NCBI RefSeq assembly: GCF_000150275.1
Contig: NW_002060943.1
Coordinates: 12,619,720-12,683,719 of the forward strand
Reading direction: 5' to 3'
Length of the DNA stretch: 64,000 nucleotides
From: Trichoplax adhaerens
Taxonomy: Eukaryota; Placozoa; Uniplacotomia; Trichoplacea; Trichoplacidae
A model generated the notes under the pieces. That model was not told the DNA's origin. It did not search any database and saw nothing but the letters and a program-made list of their open reading frames with translations. How positions within the stretch are numbered: position 1 is the first letter of the stretch; every line of letters starts with the position of its first letter. This document shows positions 1 to 12,766 of the stretch, one piece after another. The translations under genes and the position numbers were made by a program.

Positions 1-2230
1 TAGATAACTAGACACAATTTCTTTATCGGTATCCATCAGAGTTACTTTACATAATTCTGGTGGCTTAAACTCTGATTCCAATATTTGGCATCGGAACCTA
101 ACGAAGCGACTCTCTAGGCAGCTATTATCCCATGTGAAGTGCCCAACATTAGAATCACCTGTCAGGGGAGAATGATCTAAATAGTCAGATGTAAACTTAA
201 GCCGATAACTTCCATTAGGAAGTTTAAATTCTTCATCCACGTCAGTGACCAGTTTTTCAAACGTCCAATTTTTATACCGCTTTTCATCGGGTGAAATTTC
301 ATGCCCTTTGAGAGCGATTTTAAGCCACAAAAAAAAAATTGGTGTATCAGTTCTTACGAAATAGGCTTGTAAAGTAAGAGCTGACGCCTGAGAAGGAGAG
401 GCTACAGCACCGAAAGCTGTAAATTGGCTTATATGGAAAATTGCACTTCTATCTTCACCGCGCTTAATCCAATCATGACTTCTGTTGCTTTCATCCTTCT
501 TCCATTCCAAAGTCTCACCATTTTGATAAAATAAACAGACAACTTGTTCGTCTTCTGCATGTTTCCCGTCCGAAATATTTTCCTTTACAACGGGTAGTTG
601 TAATGTTGGTAATTGATTGTCAGGTGTATTAAGCTGCAAACCGCTTGGCTCAATTAGAATAACTGGTGACACAAACTTTAATTTCAATCGATTAGACGAT
701 AAAATGAACGGAGGATCAGTGTGGGAAGCTTTAATTGTCACTAATGTGTCACTAAGTAAACAGTTTTTAGGAATTGTAAGTTTTACTTCTGGTAATCCCT
801 TCAAAGTAACGCAAGAATATTCCTTTGCTTGGCAATTATAAGTTGTTTGCGGAGTATCTGTCTCCTCTGTTGAAATTGATCAAAATGGCAATATTATCGT
901 TTATTAATTTGGATAGTTCGCTACCAAAATTAGTATTCCATATAGTACAATAGCACAAAATATTGTCAACTAGATACTAAATCGCGACAAGTAATCGTAT
1001 AAATTGGAATACGCCCAAGCAGCAGATAATAAGAATCTAAGTCGTCTCGAAAGTTACGGTTGTTTTGCTTGTTTGGATAATCACTCAAATCTAAAGCATT
1101 ACATTTTAATAACATTTCCATGCTTTCAAGATCGTAAGAAATAAGTTATGGTAGTTTCTTTACGTTATAGTGTTTTTATTATCAGTAGATCAACATTATC
1201 TATGAAAATTATTACATGGCGTCGAATTAAAAAATTTACCTGCTATAGGATTCGCCGACACTTTTTCTCCACCTTCCAAAGCTAAATCGTCAACGATAGC
1301 GATATCTTTTTGTTGCAAATCTTGGGTCTCCAATAATATTTGATTACTGGTTAGCTGGATATCGATATTACGGCCAAATTCATGAAAAAATTTTGCTATT
1401 TTGCGCATGTAGCATTGTACGATAGGATGACTATCGCCTAAGGTTGACGTATAGTTCTTCAAAATTTTCTGATACGTTTCAATAGCTAGATTATATTTCA
1501 AACGGCAAATATGGATATCTGCTATGCAGTTATAAACATCAATTATATCATAGTAATTATGATCAGTTGATGCCAATAATATCTTGACTGAACTTTGGCA
1601 CATCTCCATGGCGTCATCATACTTTAATACCTTAAAGTAGATTTTACCAAGATTTTCAAGCGACTTTGCTACTTTACGACTGTCTTCCTTTCGGGCCTTA
1701 AGTCTTATATCTAAAGCTGCATGATGAGCAGCAAGAGCTTTACTGTACTCTTCTTTATCATAATGAATGTATCCAATCAGAGTATAAGAATCAGCAACAT
1801 CGAGGCTATTCCTAGGACAAAGTATACTACATTTTATTTGTAGCGATTTATTAGCTAATGCTAATGCTCTATCGTATTCCCGGAAAGCTTTCTTTATTTC
1901 TGCTTCCCTATCATGGCATCGGGCCAGAAAAACTCCATCGCCCTCTTTCTCGCTAATTTCTTTGACCTCCTGAATACAATCTGTTGCTTTCTGGTAGTCT
2001 CCTATAATGATACAAACTGTTGCTATAAAAAGAAGCAGATCTTTTTTAATCAGAGTAAATTCTGCTGATCTTTGATTCTCCTCTGCTGATTTAGTTAATT
2101 GTAATCCTTGTTCTAAAAAAGATTTGGCTGCTAGATAGTCCCTTGCGTTGTAATATAATTGACCATTTTGCCGCATCGATTTTATCAGAATTATCTTTTC
2201 TGAGGCTGACTGATTCATAGTTAATTCCAT
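1..2230 (-). CDS. Gene 1: TPR-ZU5-UPA protein, 3' end beyond window
   Basis: Two exons are visible: 1240-2230 (ATG at 2230) and <1-866. The intron 867-1239 has donor GCAG|GTAAAT and acceptor TTTCAACAG|AG, joining in phase 1 (G+AG, Glu). Residues 1-330 form roughly six kinesin-light-chain-like TPRs (for example SLDVADSYTLIGYIHYDKEE). Residues 331-619 hold a ZU5 domain (core VKLTIPKNCLLSDTLVTIKA, then VILIEP and LPTLQLPV) followed by a UPA domain (GSYRLKFTSDYLDHS, PPELCKVTL). The second exon is open to the window edge and stops at SSYL, where the sister genes have their UPA donor, so a further C-terminal exon (Death or CARD) is expected outside. The role is inferred: a cytoplasmic scaffold of the UNC5/PIDD ZU5-UPA class. 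It is the outermost gene of the minus-strand half and matches gene 6 in domain order, with far fewer TPRs. Confidence 0.83.
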
Positions 2231-5200
2231 TTTATCGTAATCATTGAAAGTTTATCCATATCATAGTGCTATCCAATCCATTTCATTCAATTGACATCGT
2301 TTAGTTTACAAAATTATCGTAACTTTCCCAGTAAACAGTAAGCTTCTACTACTGCGCTTTCGATACTATAAGCTAGCATAACTAAATACGCTGCTATTAC
2401 ATACTCGTAATACAAGCAGTTGTACGGAAACCGGCGACTCGCAAAAATGATTTATCTTCATTATTTTGACTATTCATTTGATTAATAGGCGGACAAAAGA
2501 TTGATTCACAACCAATTTTTCCCCGATCATCATTGTATCACGTCTAACCTATTGCTATTGCATGGATTATTCTTGAAAGTTAACATCTCAATGGCATAGT
2601 CCTAATAAATAGTCGACGAAGCGCACTAATTGTTCTGTACTTGCAAATTCCATAACTTATTGTCTAACATCGTTGTCTTATCATTCAAATCTAGACAAAA
2701 GCTATGTGATTAAAAAATGTTACGACATCAAAGTTACCTTTTTCTAGTCAAATAAATTATAATAGTGACAGTAATATTTTATTTTCAAAAATTTCGATGA
2801 TTTACTGCGATGCTATCAACAGCGTGTAGGATTAACGCTAGGAAGTTAATTGGCATCGAATAAAACCTAAACAAAAATATACGATATGAGTTAGATACAG
2901 TTTGATATTTTTTAAAAATTGCCGCAATATTTCCTTTTCAGTATTGTATTTGAGTGTTATTTCAAAAATATATCCTTAGATTATTATAACACTGCAATTA
3001 AAGATTGCCATTGTATATTTATAAGGTGTTATGCAAATCCTCTGTTGAATTGACTTTAAATGAATAAGTTAAGAAACGATGAGGGAAACAAAATATTGCA
3101 AGTTTAGTTTTGAAATTGAAATATATCAAAAGTATAGTAGCATGCAAATGTGAATAATTGAATAATCTTTTGCATGTTGTTGAAATTAAGTTCTTCTTTT
3201 TGCAATAAAGAACCTTGGGCTATTACTGAAGAAGTCTCAATTTACCGATTGTCATATTTTATTCAGCAAATAAGCAAGCCATACTATATGGGTACTGGTA
3301 GCCATTTACGTGCAGATATGGGTATCTAATAGCAAGAATTAAAGTTGTTGGATTCGTTAATGATAAGTATAACCTTGACAAACCAGCTTCGAGGCAAAGA
3401 TAACGTAAAAATTTTTAAATTATTATTGTCTCCGGGATTCAGTATCCCTTAATTATCTCACAAAAAATTTAGACGCCTTTGCTTCTATGTTAAACAACTA
3501 TAGGACTCTCCTTTCATCCTACTATCTGCTGAGCTTAAATACAGTACTCTTTGGCAGCAGCTATCATGTATGATTCATAATAGTTCACGAAATATGGTTC
3601 ATATTGAATAGCTTAATTAATACAGAAATTATTTATGATCTTAGACATGTCCTGAGCGATTCTACATAATTCGATTATAGAATATCCATACAAAGAATTA
3701 TTTATAGTATCACCTATAATTGAATATCTTCAGGATATTCATCATAAACGTTACAAGACATAACACTATAATCAATTAACATTAGTTACCGTATAAGAAC
3801 TCTTACTACAGTGCAGCGTAATTTATTGTAACAAAATAATAACTACCGTAGTTATTACTGTATGTCATTATTAGTTATGTCCGTATATAAATGTTAACCA
3901 CTAAATTTAGCCATTCACTCTTCACGGTAGTTCGTACTGTGCAATAACTAATTACAAACTCGCAATAAGTAGTAATTTTAACTGTGTCCCGAGTCTATTT
4001 GATGCAATTACTGAATTAGTTAACGCGTTTAGGTTATCCATAACTGGAGATACAAAATCATTGCATCATGAATCACATCGAAATAACTGGTCATATTAAA
4101 CTTTACTTTATTCCTATCATCGTTCTGACTTCCTATGCGTTTGAATTTCTAGCGATAGCATGTTGCTCCAATATATTCGTAGATGAATTTCATTTCATAG
4201 CGTGGATAAATGCTCAGATTATGTTTTATTTGTTTAATAAAATGAAAAAAGGTTCTTAAGTATTTGCGTTAATTACGCTATTTTTACCGCTTTTACAAAG
4301 ATTGTAAAAATATCAAAATATTGAAACATAAAATCAGTTAAACATATAAAGATGAACGTCTAATACTGACTATAATGATTTTCTACAATAACTAGGGTAA
4401 GCCCGCGAACACAGTTCGCGGTTCACTATTTGTTCACATTCAGCTATCAAATTTTACAATTGCGGTTACACTTGAACGTAGCCTAACCTGCAAGACATAT
4501 CATGCACACAGATGAGATGCCTTATAAAGTTCCAGTACGACATCATCTCTACGCGAAGTCTAATCCTTCGTTTTGTAATATATTGACAGCGTATTTTTGC
4601 AAACTGTATTTGGTAATTTGCAAAGAAATCCGTATTCAACATTCATTCACCTATGTGTTCATATGCTGGTCGTTGCAATATTTTGAGCAGCATGTACTGT
4701 ATTCTACTACTACTATATTGATTGACAGTAAGTACGGAGTATTTGCACGCATTCTCTACACAAATATCCGGGCTCAAAAACTGCAACTTTTATAGTATGT
4801 TCCATACGTTGTTGATAATAAAATACTGTACAGTGTACACTCAAACAGCCAACCAATCAGATGCGAGAGATTGCCGACACACAAACACACAGATAAAAAG
4901 CGAACCAAATAATTTTAATAGATATAGATATAAATATAGATAATTTTGAAAAAGCGGTTCTGATCATCCATGATATCTTCAAATGAATATAATTTTCTAC
5001 ATAGAGACGGTGAGTAATTATAGTGGTACTTAATAGTTAAGCGTAACAAGAAGTTAGCTCTAAGCGTAACTCGTTAATCCTACTAACCTTGTTTAAAAGA
5101 AAATTGCAATTAAAAGCCGACATCGTAGCTTATACGTTTTTCGAGTTTTAAAAAATTATGTAACTTATATTATAATTAAAAAAGTCTCAGATTTTAGAAA

Positions 5201-5900
5201 TACTATAATCGTACGCAACGTAAATGTAGCAACTTTTGTGAGTCAAAACTGAAGATTTTATGATGATACGAAGAATGTAAATGATGCATTATTAAATATT
5301 CAAGCGACATAGACTTTATTGCCGTCCACTTAGAAACTTGCAAGAGGTGGAAGATAGCTTTATCTTTACCACGCTAACCGTTAAATACCAAGTGCAAAAT
5401 TTCGGCATAAATTTGAACCATTTTACGCTTATTCTAAACCAACGATCGGAGACTTTGGTTTATCATCATCCTTGCAATATCTGCGTATTCATGCCTAACC
5501 AAAACAGTTTATCTTTAGCAGTCTAATCGATTTCTGTTATAAGTTTAGATTACTCACAACTACTTTATCTCAATACAAAACTATAATCGATCAGTCCATA
5601 CAAATTACTTTGAGAATTATGTTCGCTGAATTATGTACGGAAGCGACTTTTAATATTGAGAATATGTTTAAAAGTTAATTGATGCGAATTGATTGAATCA
5701 TAGCTTATAATATTTTCTAATGAAAATATGCGAATACTAATACATTGTAGTAACTTTAATCGCATCATAATGATAATATTAGTAATATTCTTCGTAAGCA
5801 AATGACTTAGAACATCATTTCTATCGCTCAATAGCACAAAATAAGTAAATGTTTAGTAAACTATGTACGATGAAATAATTTATGTTTCGCCAATAACAAA
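2231..5900. other. Intergenic, no gene seen
   Basis: This lies between the 5' end of gene 1 and the 3' end of gene 2. It is AT-rich and stop-dense on both strands. Short open frames at 4068-4259 and 4502-4795 (plus) show no recognisable domain or splice context. No RNA gene or repeat family was recognised. Confidence 0.5.
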
Positions 5901-8900
5901 TTAATCTGTTAATGGTTCAAAGCTAATTATAAAATTACCTTCGACGAACGACTCTCTCAAGTTCTCTTCATTTACACCATTTGGCTGTTAAAATCAAATA
6001 AATCAGAAATTTACAAACGATTTATGAAATGTAAGTTGGAAAATATGGGTGAAATATTGATTATCTGATAGGGTCTATTAATATTTTAACTTACTAAAAA
6101 TATAAAACTTGAAATAACTTCTGTCGGTTTCCCGTTTTTCCCTTCACATTGTATGATTATTTGACAAAGTTCTGCTGGCTCATCATCAGACAGTTGACAT
6201 CGGTATGTGACTGAATAAATATTTCTCGCATTCCAGTTAATGTAAATATCTTTGATGCTATCTTTTGAATCAACTGAGTTATGAATTAGATAGCTCGAGA
6301 GAAATTTAATTTGATAGTAACCGTTCTTCAAGCAAGTAACATCTTCCAAATCATTAAATAATTCATGCTGCTTAACAGATTTATACCGCTTTGGTTCATA
6401 TGGAATACCTTTTTGCGTAATAACAATTTCAATGAAAGCTGAGCCTTTGCCAGTTACCGATAGAAACACTCTGAAGTCAATCTGCTGCTGTAAGCGAAGA
6501 CTAAGAAATTGTGGACTTTTTGCACTGAAGTTCTTAGATGGCCGCTCAGAATGATTTATTCCAGCACAAAAGTAGGCAAAATGATCAATTTGGAAAACAC
6601 ACGCTTTTTCTGTCCTTTTTAAAGGATTTCCAATATCATCATCTGTTGACCATTTTGCATACAGATTCTTGCCAGAAAACAATTGTATCAAGTTTTTTTC
6701 TTCATCATCTATCAAACTAGATGGTTTCGATTCCATTCCATGAAAGAAAGGCAATTGTAAAGTCGGATATTGCGAGTTCTTAATCAATTCTAAACGATCA
6801 GGCTCAATTCTAATAATTGGTGATAGCAGTGTTGCTTTAATATTTTGAATACCATAGTTGTACGGTGGATCTGCAAAATAAACGGTTATAGTAATTTCTG
6901 TATCTCTCGCTAAACATTCTACAGGAATTTTTAGCTCAAAGCCAGGCAAGGACTCCATTTTGATGATGTTATTTTCATTGGCTTTACACAAAAATTTTTC
7001 AGATGGGTATTGAGTCATGACTATAATGTAATAAATGAGGTAATTATATATATATACACGTATGAAAGATTAAATCTTTTTATTCAGGCTATATCAAGAG
7101 AAAGATAATTTATTACATCTAATGGTCTAAAATTGATAGATTGCAGAATAAAATTATAGTAAGCAATAAGTAATTATCAGCTATACCTTCTGGTCGTTCT
7201 TTAAGTCTTGATGTTGCGCAACGGTACAATTGTTGGCCGATAGCTTTGATCTTCTCTAGGGAACTGGCAGATAAAGCAGAAGCCAATTCATAAAACTTTA
7301 GCTGGGCCATGCATTTTAGTAACATCACCATGTGTTTTTCATCTCTTTCTTGAGATGAAATATTCAAAGAGAGACTTTTCTCTCTCGCAGAAAGCAACAA
7401 ATTGCTTTGTATATATTTCTTTACTTCCTTGAATATGTCTGGGTCCGACAAAGATTTGAGCAAAAATTTACTTATTATTTCGTTAATATCGCAATTTGGT
7501 AAAATTGACTTCCAATTGGTTCCTAAAAAATATAGTATTTCCGTTGTAAGTCTTATTGCCATGTAAGTAATTGCTAAATTTAATAAATTTATATTTTTAT
7601 AAATAGCTGTTTTAAGTTATCCTGTGATTGACTCGTCATTAACGGCCAGCCAATAAATCAATTCATTGCTTAATTTTAAGTAAAATAGTCCGTTGGAAGT
7701 AAGTATACAGTTACCGTTTAGGTTATTTTCTTTCATAAGATGGCAATTATCGCTTCTTTCCTGTATTTCTAGAGTTGCAGTAACTTTAGGTTAAAGAATT
7801 ACATGTTTAAAATGTGAAATTTACAATTTTGAAAAATGTTAAAGTTAGTTTGACAATTGTTTAAATTTTATTAGATTACTTAATCTGTAACAGCAGTTGG
7901 GATGAATATAACGTGATTTGCTGACAATATTAGTACATTATCATTTCTATTAGATTTGCAAGTGATGAAACATTAAAAGTAAATATCATAGTTTCACTGT
8001 TTTTAAAAGCGCAGGCGCTTGAAAAAACTTTAAATGCAGCACAATTAAAAATATCTGTTGCTTATAATGCTATTGGTAGCTAAATTCTTTATAATGCCAA
8101 TTATACTTGAATACGAACAGAAAATTAACTGTTGCTATGCTGAACATCAATTTATTTTATGGCAAAATTTAACCAGTATCATTAATTCTTTGTTCGATTT
8201 ACTTAATTTTAAATACCGTATAAATCCATTTTAGGAGAACTAATCCAACTTGAATCAATTAGACATGCTGCATACGAGCCTTATGATATCAACAGTCGAG
8301 TAACTATCACAAATAGTTTAATTTCAAACTACAGTTGTTGACAAATTACATGCTTTAAGATTCGATAAACTTCATTTATACGTGAAAAGTCAGGATTAAA
8401 TTTTACTGTACTGTCTATATGCAGAGTCATTTTTTCTTATCTATCTTCCTATCTTGTATAAGATTGGTCGCTTCAGTACGTTACGCTGGTTTTTGGGTAA
8501 ATAATAAACTAAATATCCATTACCGGTTACCGCTTGTCAAATTTTGCGCCAAAAGATTACACCCAGAAAACTGTCATGACCTTTAAGGCTTAATTTGCTA
8601 AGCTTTACTTTACTAACGCTGCTTCTGTCTGGGTTCCTCTTAGGATTTAAATGTGGTCTACGACTAATTTACTTACCCATTTCAGGTTTCCCGATATCAT
8701 TCGGCGTTTTATCATGTTTCTTATTTTGAAATGAATCATCATTTCGATCATTCGTATCTTGCAAAATAATATACACAGTTTCTATATGTTGTCCCTTTGT
8801 AGGCTTCGTTGAGTTCTTGATCACTGGTTGATTTGATTCTTTGCGAAAAGTATACAGGAAATTATCGGAGTTGAAATTTGGCGAAGGTTTAGATTTCGTA

Positions 8901-8905
8901 TCCAT
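5901..8905 (-). CDS. Gene 2: CARD-like-ZU5-UPA protein
   Basis: Proposed exons on the minus strand: 8677-8905, 7187-7522, 6095-7020, 5939-5984 and 5901-5905, about 513 residues. Every join is GT..AG and the phases run 1,1,0,1. Residues 1-76 are polar and low complexity. Residues 77-188 are a helical death-fold domain that I read as CARD-like (FYELASALSASSLEKIKAIG). Residues 189-497 carry ZU5 (FELKIPVECLARDTEITITV, YADPPY-like FADPPYNYG, IIRIEP, PTLQLP) and UPA (NGYYQIKFLSSYLIHNSVDS, AELCQIIIQ). A 46-nt linker exon starting Pro-Asn-Gly follows, then a two-codon stub with the stop. The stub and the long first intron (7523-8676) are the weak points; one or two small exons like those of gene 5 may be hidden there. 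It is a clear paralogue of gene 5, with an identical 336-nt CARD-like exon length. Function unknown; probably a death-fold adaptor. Confidence 0.83.
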
Positions 8906-9262
8906 AATGATGCAGGTTTATCAAAATTACTCATTGACTTTCTATTTCTAAAGCTGGCAAATCCATTCTAAAAATTTTAATATACTAGCAATATTTAAAA
9001 TTAAACGACCGTTGAAGGATTAACCCGATCGTGAACAGCCAATTACCAAAAGAAGTTATTTGCATGGCGACTCGTTAATAATGCTCTATAGAGCGTCCAA
9101 TTATGCTTATTTTCGATCGTCAATATAATTCATTATTACTCTTACAATTACCAGCCTAAGATATTACGTAAAACTGTACGCTATTCGAAATCGCAGTCTT
9201 TGTCTCGATGGACCCATTATATTACATATCTAATAAATAATTATCTCTATTCATCATGTTTC
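8906..9262. other. Intergenic, upstream of gene 2
   Basis: Presumed 5' flank of gene 2 (minus). No TATA-initiator pair like those at 32.5 and 59.2 kb was found. Confidence 0.4.
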
Positions 9263-9490
9263 TTAAATTGCTTTTTCAGCTGCCTTTTTCCCATCGGGGT
9301 TTATTCTATTGTATTGCGAATAATGTTTGCTTGCTGTGACTGTATTATTGTTTACTACAATTTCGTAAATTAGGATAGCGTTTACACCTACTCCTATAAC
9401 CAAAATCGTAGAATTGATGAAACTTAAAAGTTTAAGAAAACGATTACGGTGATCAAATCTTTCGTGGTTTGTCACACCATGAGAATTCAA
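9263..9490 (-). CDS. Possible exon for a small membrane protein
   Basis: This is an open frame of about 75 codons on the minus strand ending in TAA, with no in-frame ATG. If real it is therefore a terminal exon; a weak acceptor (TTTCATAG|TC) lies a little upstream. It encodes a polar start, one hydrophobic stretch of membrane-helix length (STILVIGVGVNAILIYEIVV) and a charged, lysine-rich tail. No family was recognised, and no counterpart was seen at the mirrored position on the plus strand. It could be a chance open frame; it is listed because of the well-formed hydrophobic helix. Confidence 0.25.
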   Translation of the reverse strand: MNSHGVTNHERFDHRNRFLKLLSFINSTILVIGVGVNAILIYEIVVNNNTVTASKHYSQYNRINPDGKKAAEKAI

Positions 9491-12400
9491 TAAAATTTTT
9501 GATTTAATTGACTATGAAATTTTTAGGCTGAATTATATTTAAAATTGTTTGTTGTAATAAATATTAGTTTCGATGCAAATGCATCTTACTATTAATTATA
9601 ATGCTTAGATACAATTAAATTAGCATAAATTTGAATAACTTGCGTCAGATAGAAAGTTTCAGTTAAATAACAATGGCTACTAATAGTTGACAGAGATTTT
9701 ATTGTCACAAATTGACAACATGTTACCCGTCCCTTTTAATCTTACTTCTCTATATCTAGATGTAAAATTGTTTTGTGATCTCATCAGTGTTTTTAATTAA
9801 CCTTATAAGTAGATATAAGTATCTATCTAACTAATACTTAAATCTACTTACAATGTTAACGGTACAGTCTACCTAATTCTCCCTTCCTTACACAATTTTT
9901 ATTCTCATTACCAAAATCCGAAGTAATTGTTTCTAAACTGGAGGCTGTGTTGTCATTTCGGTTTTAATCGTATTGGATTACGTGGCGCTTTATAAATTAA
10001 GGCTTGTGATAGTCATTAATTTAGGATTGGATATTGCAACCGCTTTTCCATTCTTATAGATTTTATTTATCCAGATCATAATTGGTGGCATAGATTGCTA
10101 AGATTTTTTCAGTTATTGAAACGTTTAATATTTATTAACTCTTATCATTATTTCTGAGCAGTTACCGAGCAAAGTTTACAATAGTCCCTAAATAAAGATA
10201 AAGCTTAAGTAATATTTCTACCGTCATTTCGTAATTTCCGCAAGGAGCATAAATTTGATCGTCATGCGGCCATTTTAACTATAACTTGCACTTGCTACTA
10301 CCAATGCCCGCTCATAATGTTTCGTAAACACTTACAGGAAACAGAAAAAATTTATACTAACGAAATATGCTTTAGCTCTCTACAATTCGTAAATCAACCC
10401 AAAATATTATTATAGAAAGCCGTTTTCGATATCAATGTAAAATGTATCGATCTAGGCCGATTGCGTACGACAACTACCGTACTTATATTATTCGATATTG
10501 AACGCGCTTTAAATTAAAAACACATTCAGTTTTACATCGGCTGATATAATATAAATACTAAGGACAAATTGGAGGTTGGAATACTCTACTGTTCCACTTC
10601 AGTAATTTTACAATTATGAAAGTTCAAAAATGTTGCGATGTTCCTATTCTTTGATTCATATCAAATATGTACGGTAAAATTGAAACAACTATATGATGAA
10701 TAAAATGACTTGCCAGCCACGCAAATGTTCCAGCTATCGATTTGCTCCGAAATTAACTAAACTTGTTAATTAAATTATCAAAATTGCTCCTAATGAGCTG
10801 AAGATATTTAGCAGTAATCCTACTGCCCTTGCATTTCTTTTACTTTTTTCTTATTCTTACTTGTTTATTTCACGCCTTAGGTCTATTATGCTATATCTTA
10901 GTCATTAATCTAGAAAATTCGTTCTATTATAATTGTAACAGCCAACTGATTTTGATTTCCGCTATGAAAATGCAATAATTTACGTATTTTTATCGCACCA
11001 AATGTAACTCTTAGTACTCTCACTCTTATTCTCATTATTTACCCACATCAGCTATGTTTTACGCGTATTTATCGTTGCTACAAACTGACTGGTTTCCGGT
11101 ACTTCTGATTGCAGAAATTCGGTTAACCTAATCTTCTTAGCTTTAATAATAATGTATATACAGTGTTTGCTTTTATTGCACATGCTCTTAAAAATGAAAG
11201 GAAATTAACTAAATGTCTTATGAGAGCATAATATATCTTAATGATCTATAAATATTTAACATTATTAACTGTGCTTTAGCAATGACAGATTATCTACATA
11301 AATTATAATTTTTAGAAGGATTAGAAAGATGGAAGTATTAACTTTTCTTTGATATACGGGATACTTTGGTGGCGAAGTACAAACTACTTCCTTGTAAGAT
11401 AAATCGTGATGTTGCACGTATTAAGTTATCTGCATTCATAAATCCCTTCCAGCTCCTATTTATCAGTTTAAATTCTTATGGTAATGACATTTTTAAGGTT
11501 ATAAAACTGTCTAAAATAAATAGTGATTCTAAAAACTAGCAGCGTAAGTTCTAAGGTATTCTTTTCAGAGCTGTATGATAGGTATAGTAGATTCTTTCTA
11601 GTAATCAATTAACTGGCCTAGTGATATCCGATTTTTGCTGGTATGTAAATTTGATCTAGTTCTGTCTAGATTTTAAAACTGGCAATGTTGAAGCGATGAT
11701 TAGTATTAGATTTTATTTTTATACTAAATTTACCTTAGAAACAATTGTTATCTGTTTTAAATAAATAGAATATGATAATGCTAAAATAGATTGACTCAAG
11801 CCTGTAGTATAGATGCTTATGGTAAAGTTTAGTAGTAGCTTTCACAAGAACTTAAGAAATTTAGGATTATCTGAATTTAAAAAATTAATTATGTTTAGAT
11901 CTAACTCCTTCAAGTGCTACATTGTGTGCCATGCTTTATTACTGAGATGACTAATAGATGTCCATTGGTCACTTAACATCCAAAATTTTACCTGCCAAAC
12001 CATAGATCGCTAGATGGAACTGGAGTATAAATCTTAAAGTCAAACTGAGTAAAAAGCTACTATTTTTTTCGAATTGCTCGATTTTTTAAAGCTTCATAAT
12101 TCTGATTGGTTCTTAAATCATAAAACTACTAGCCTATCATCTTCTAAATCATCTTACATAATCTCATTATCAAAAAACAGTTTTGCAAAGTTACGAAACT
12201 TTCAGAAATATCTCAAGAAATTTCATAAGAAAATATCATTCTAAAATATTAAGTCTATAAAGTAATCATCGTGTCCTTCTAGCTAATATATCTCAATCTA
12301 GCTAATAAATAACCTTGATCATCAAGAATTAGCTATTAAAATAATAATCAAGATAGCTTTACCGATAATATAACAAATGATTTCTGTTACTGTAAAAAGT

Positions 12401-12595
12401 ATACCAAAATGGAAGTTTGACATCAATACAATTTCAAGTTATTAGAATGAAATATAAATATTTTTGAATTAATTTCAGTCCATCTCTCTAATGTATCGCT
12501 GTAGTGAAGCTGCTAGATAAGCTATTATTGTCAACATCTTATGTAAATGTGAATTAGATATAACTTAAGATAATACCAAAATCTTAGTTCTGTAA
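9491..12595. other. Intergenic, nothing recognised
   Basis: AT-rich sequence with dense stops in all frames. I recognised no domain signature, RNA gene or long repeat here. Confidence 0.45.
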
Positions 12596-12683
12596 GTGTT
12601 GAGTTATGTTTGTCATTACTGTTATGTTGTCAAGAACTTAGATAACGTATTTAAGCAGCCATGCTTTTCTGTCATTGTTATTC

Positions 12684-12766
12684 TTAGTCCTTCTTTTCTA
12701 AGATCTGCCGTTTTAGGAAGTTTTTCTTGTCCGTCGGAGTTTGTTGTGCTATTGCGTCCGTATGAT
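12684..12766 (-). CDS. Candidate 3'-terminal exon of gene 3 (degenerate CARD?)
   Basis: A G+C-richer patch. A phase-1 acceptor (CTATCGATTGAG|AT) fits the phase-1 donor at 16609 of gene 3 and gives 27 codons (DKKNFLKRQILEKK) to a TAA. The intron would be 3,842 nt, close to the 3,805 nt of the last intron of gene 4, its mirror partner. A second minus frame over the same patch reads DLRKEGLRITMTEK, reminiscent of the helix 1-2 region of gene 4's CARD (QLKNDGIISDHQ). The exon may therefore be a frameshifted CARD remnant. The assignment is weak and rests on phase, position and composition. Confidence 0.28.

Noticed and set aside
617-841. Plus-strand 74-codon open frame
   Set aside because: It is antisense to the ZU5 exon of gene 1, which reads as a clear domain.
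4068-4943. Plus-strand frames 4068-4259, 4502-4795 and 4722-4943
   Set aside because: No ordered domain, no fitting splice sites and no paralogue in the mirrored region.
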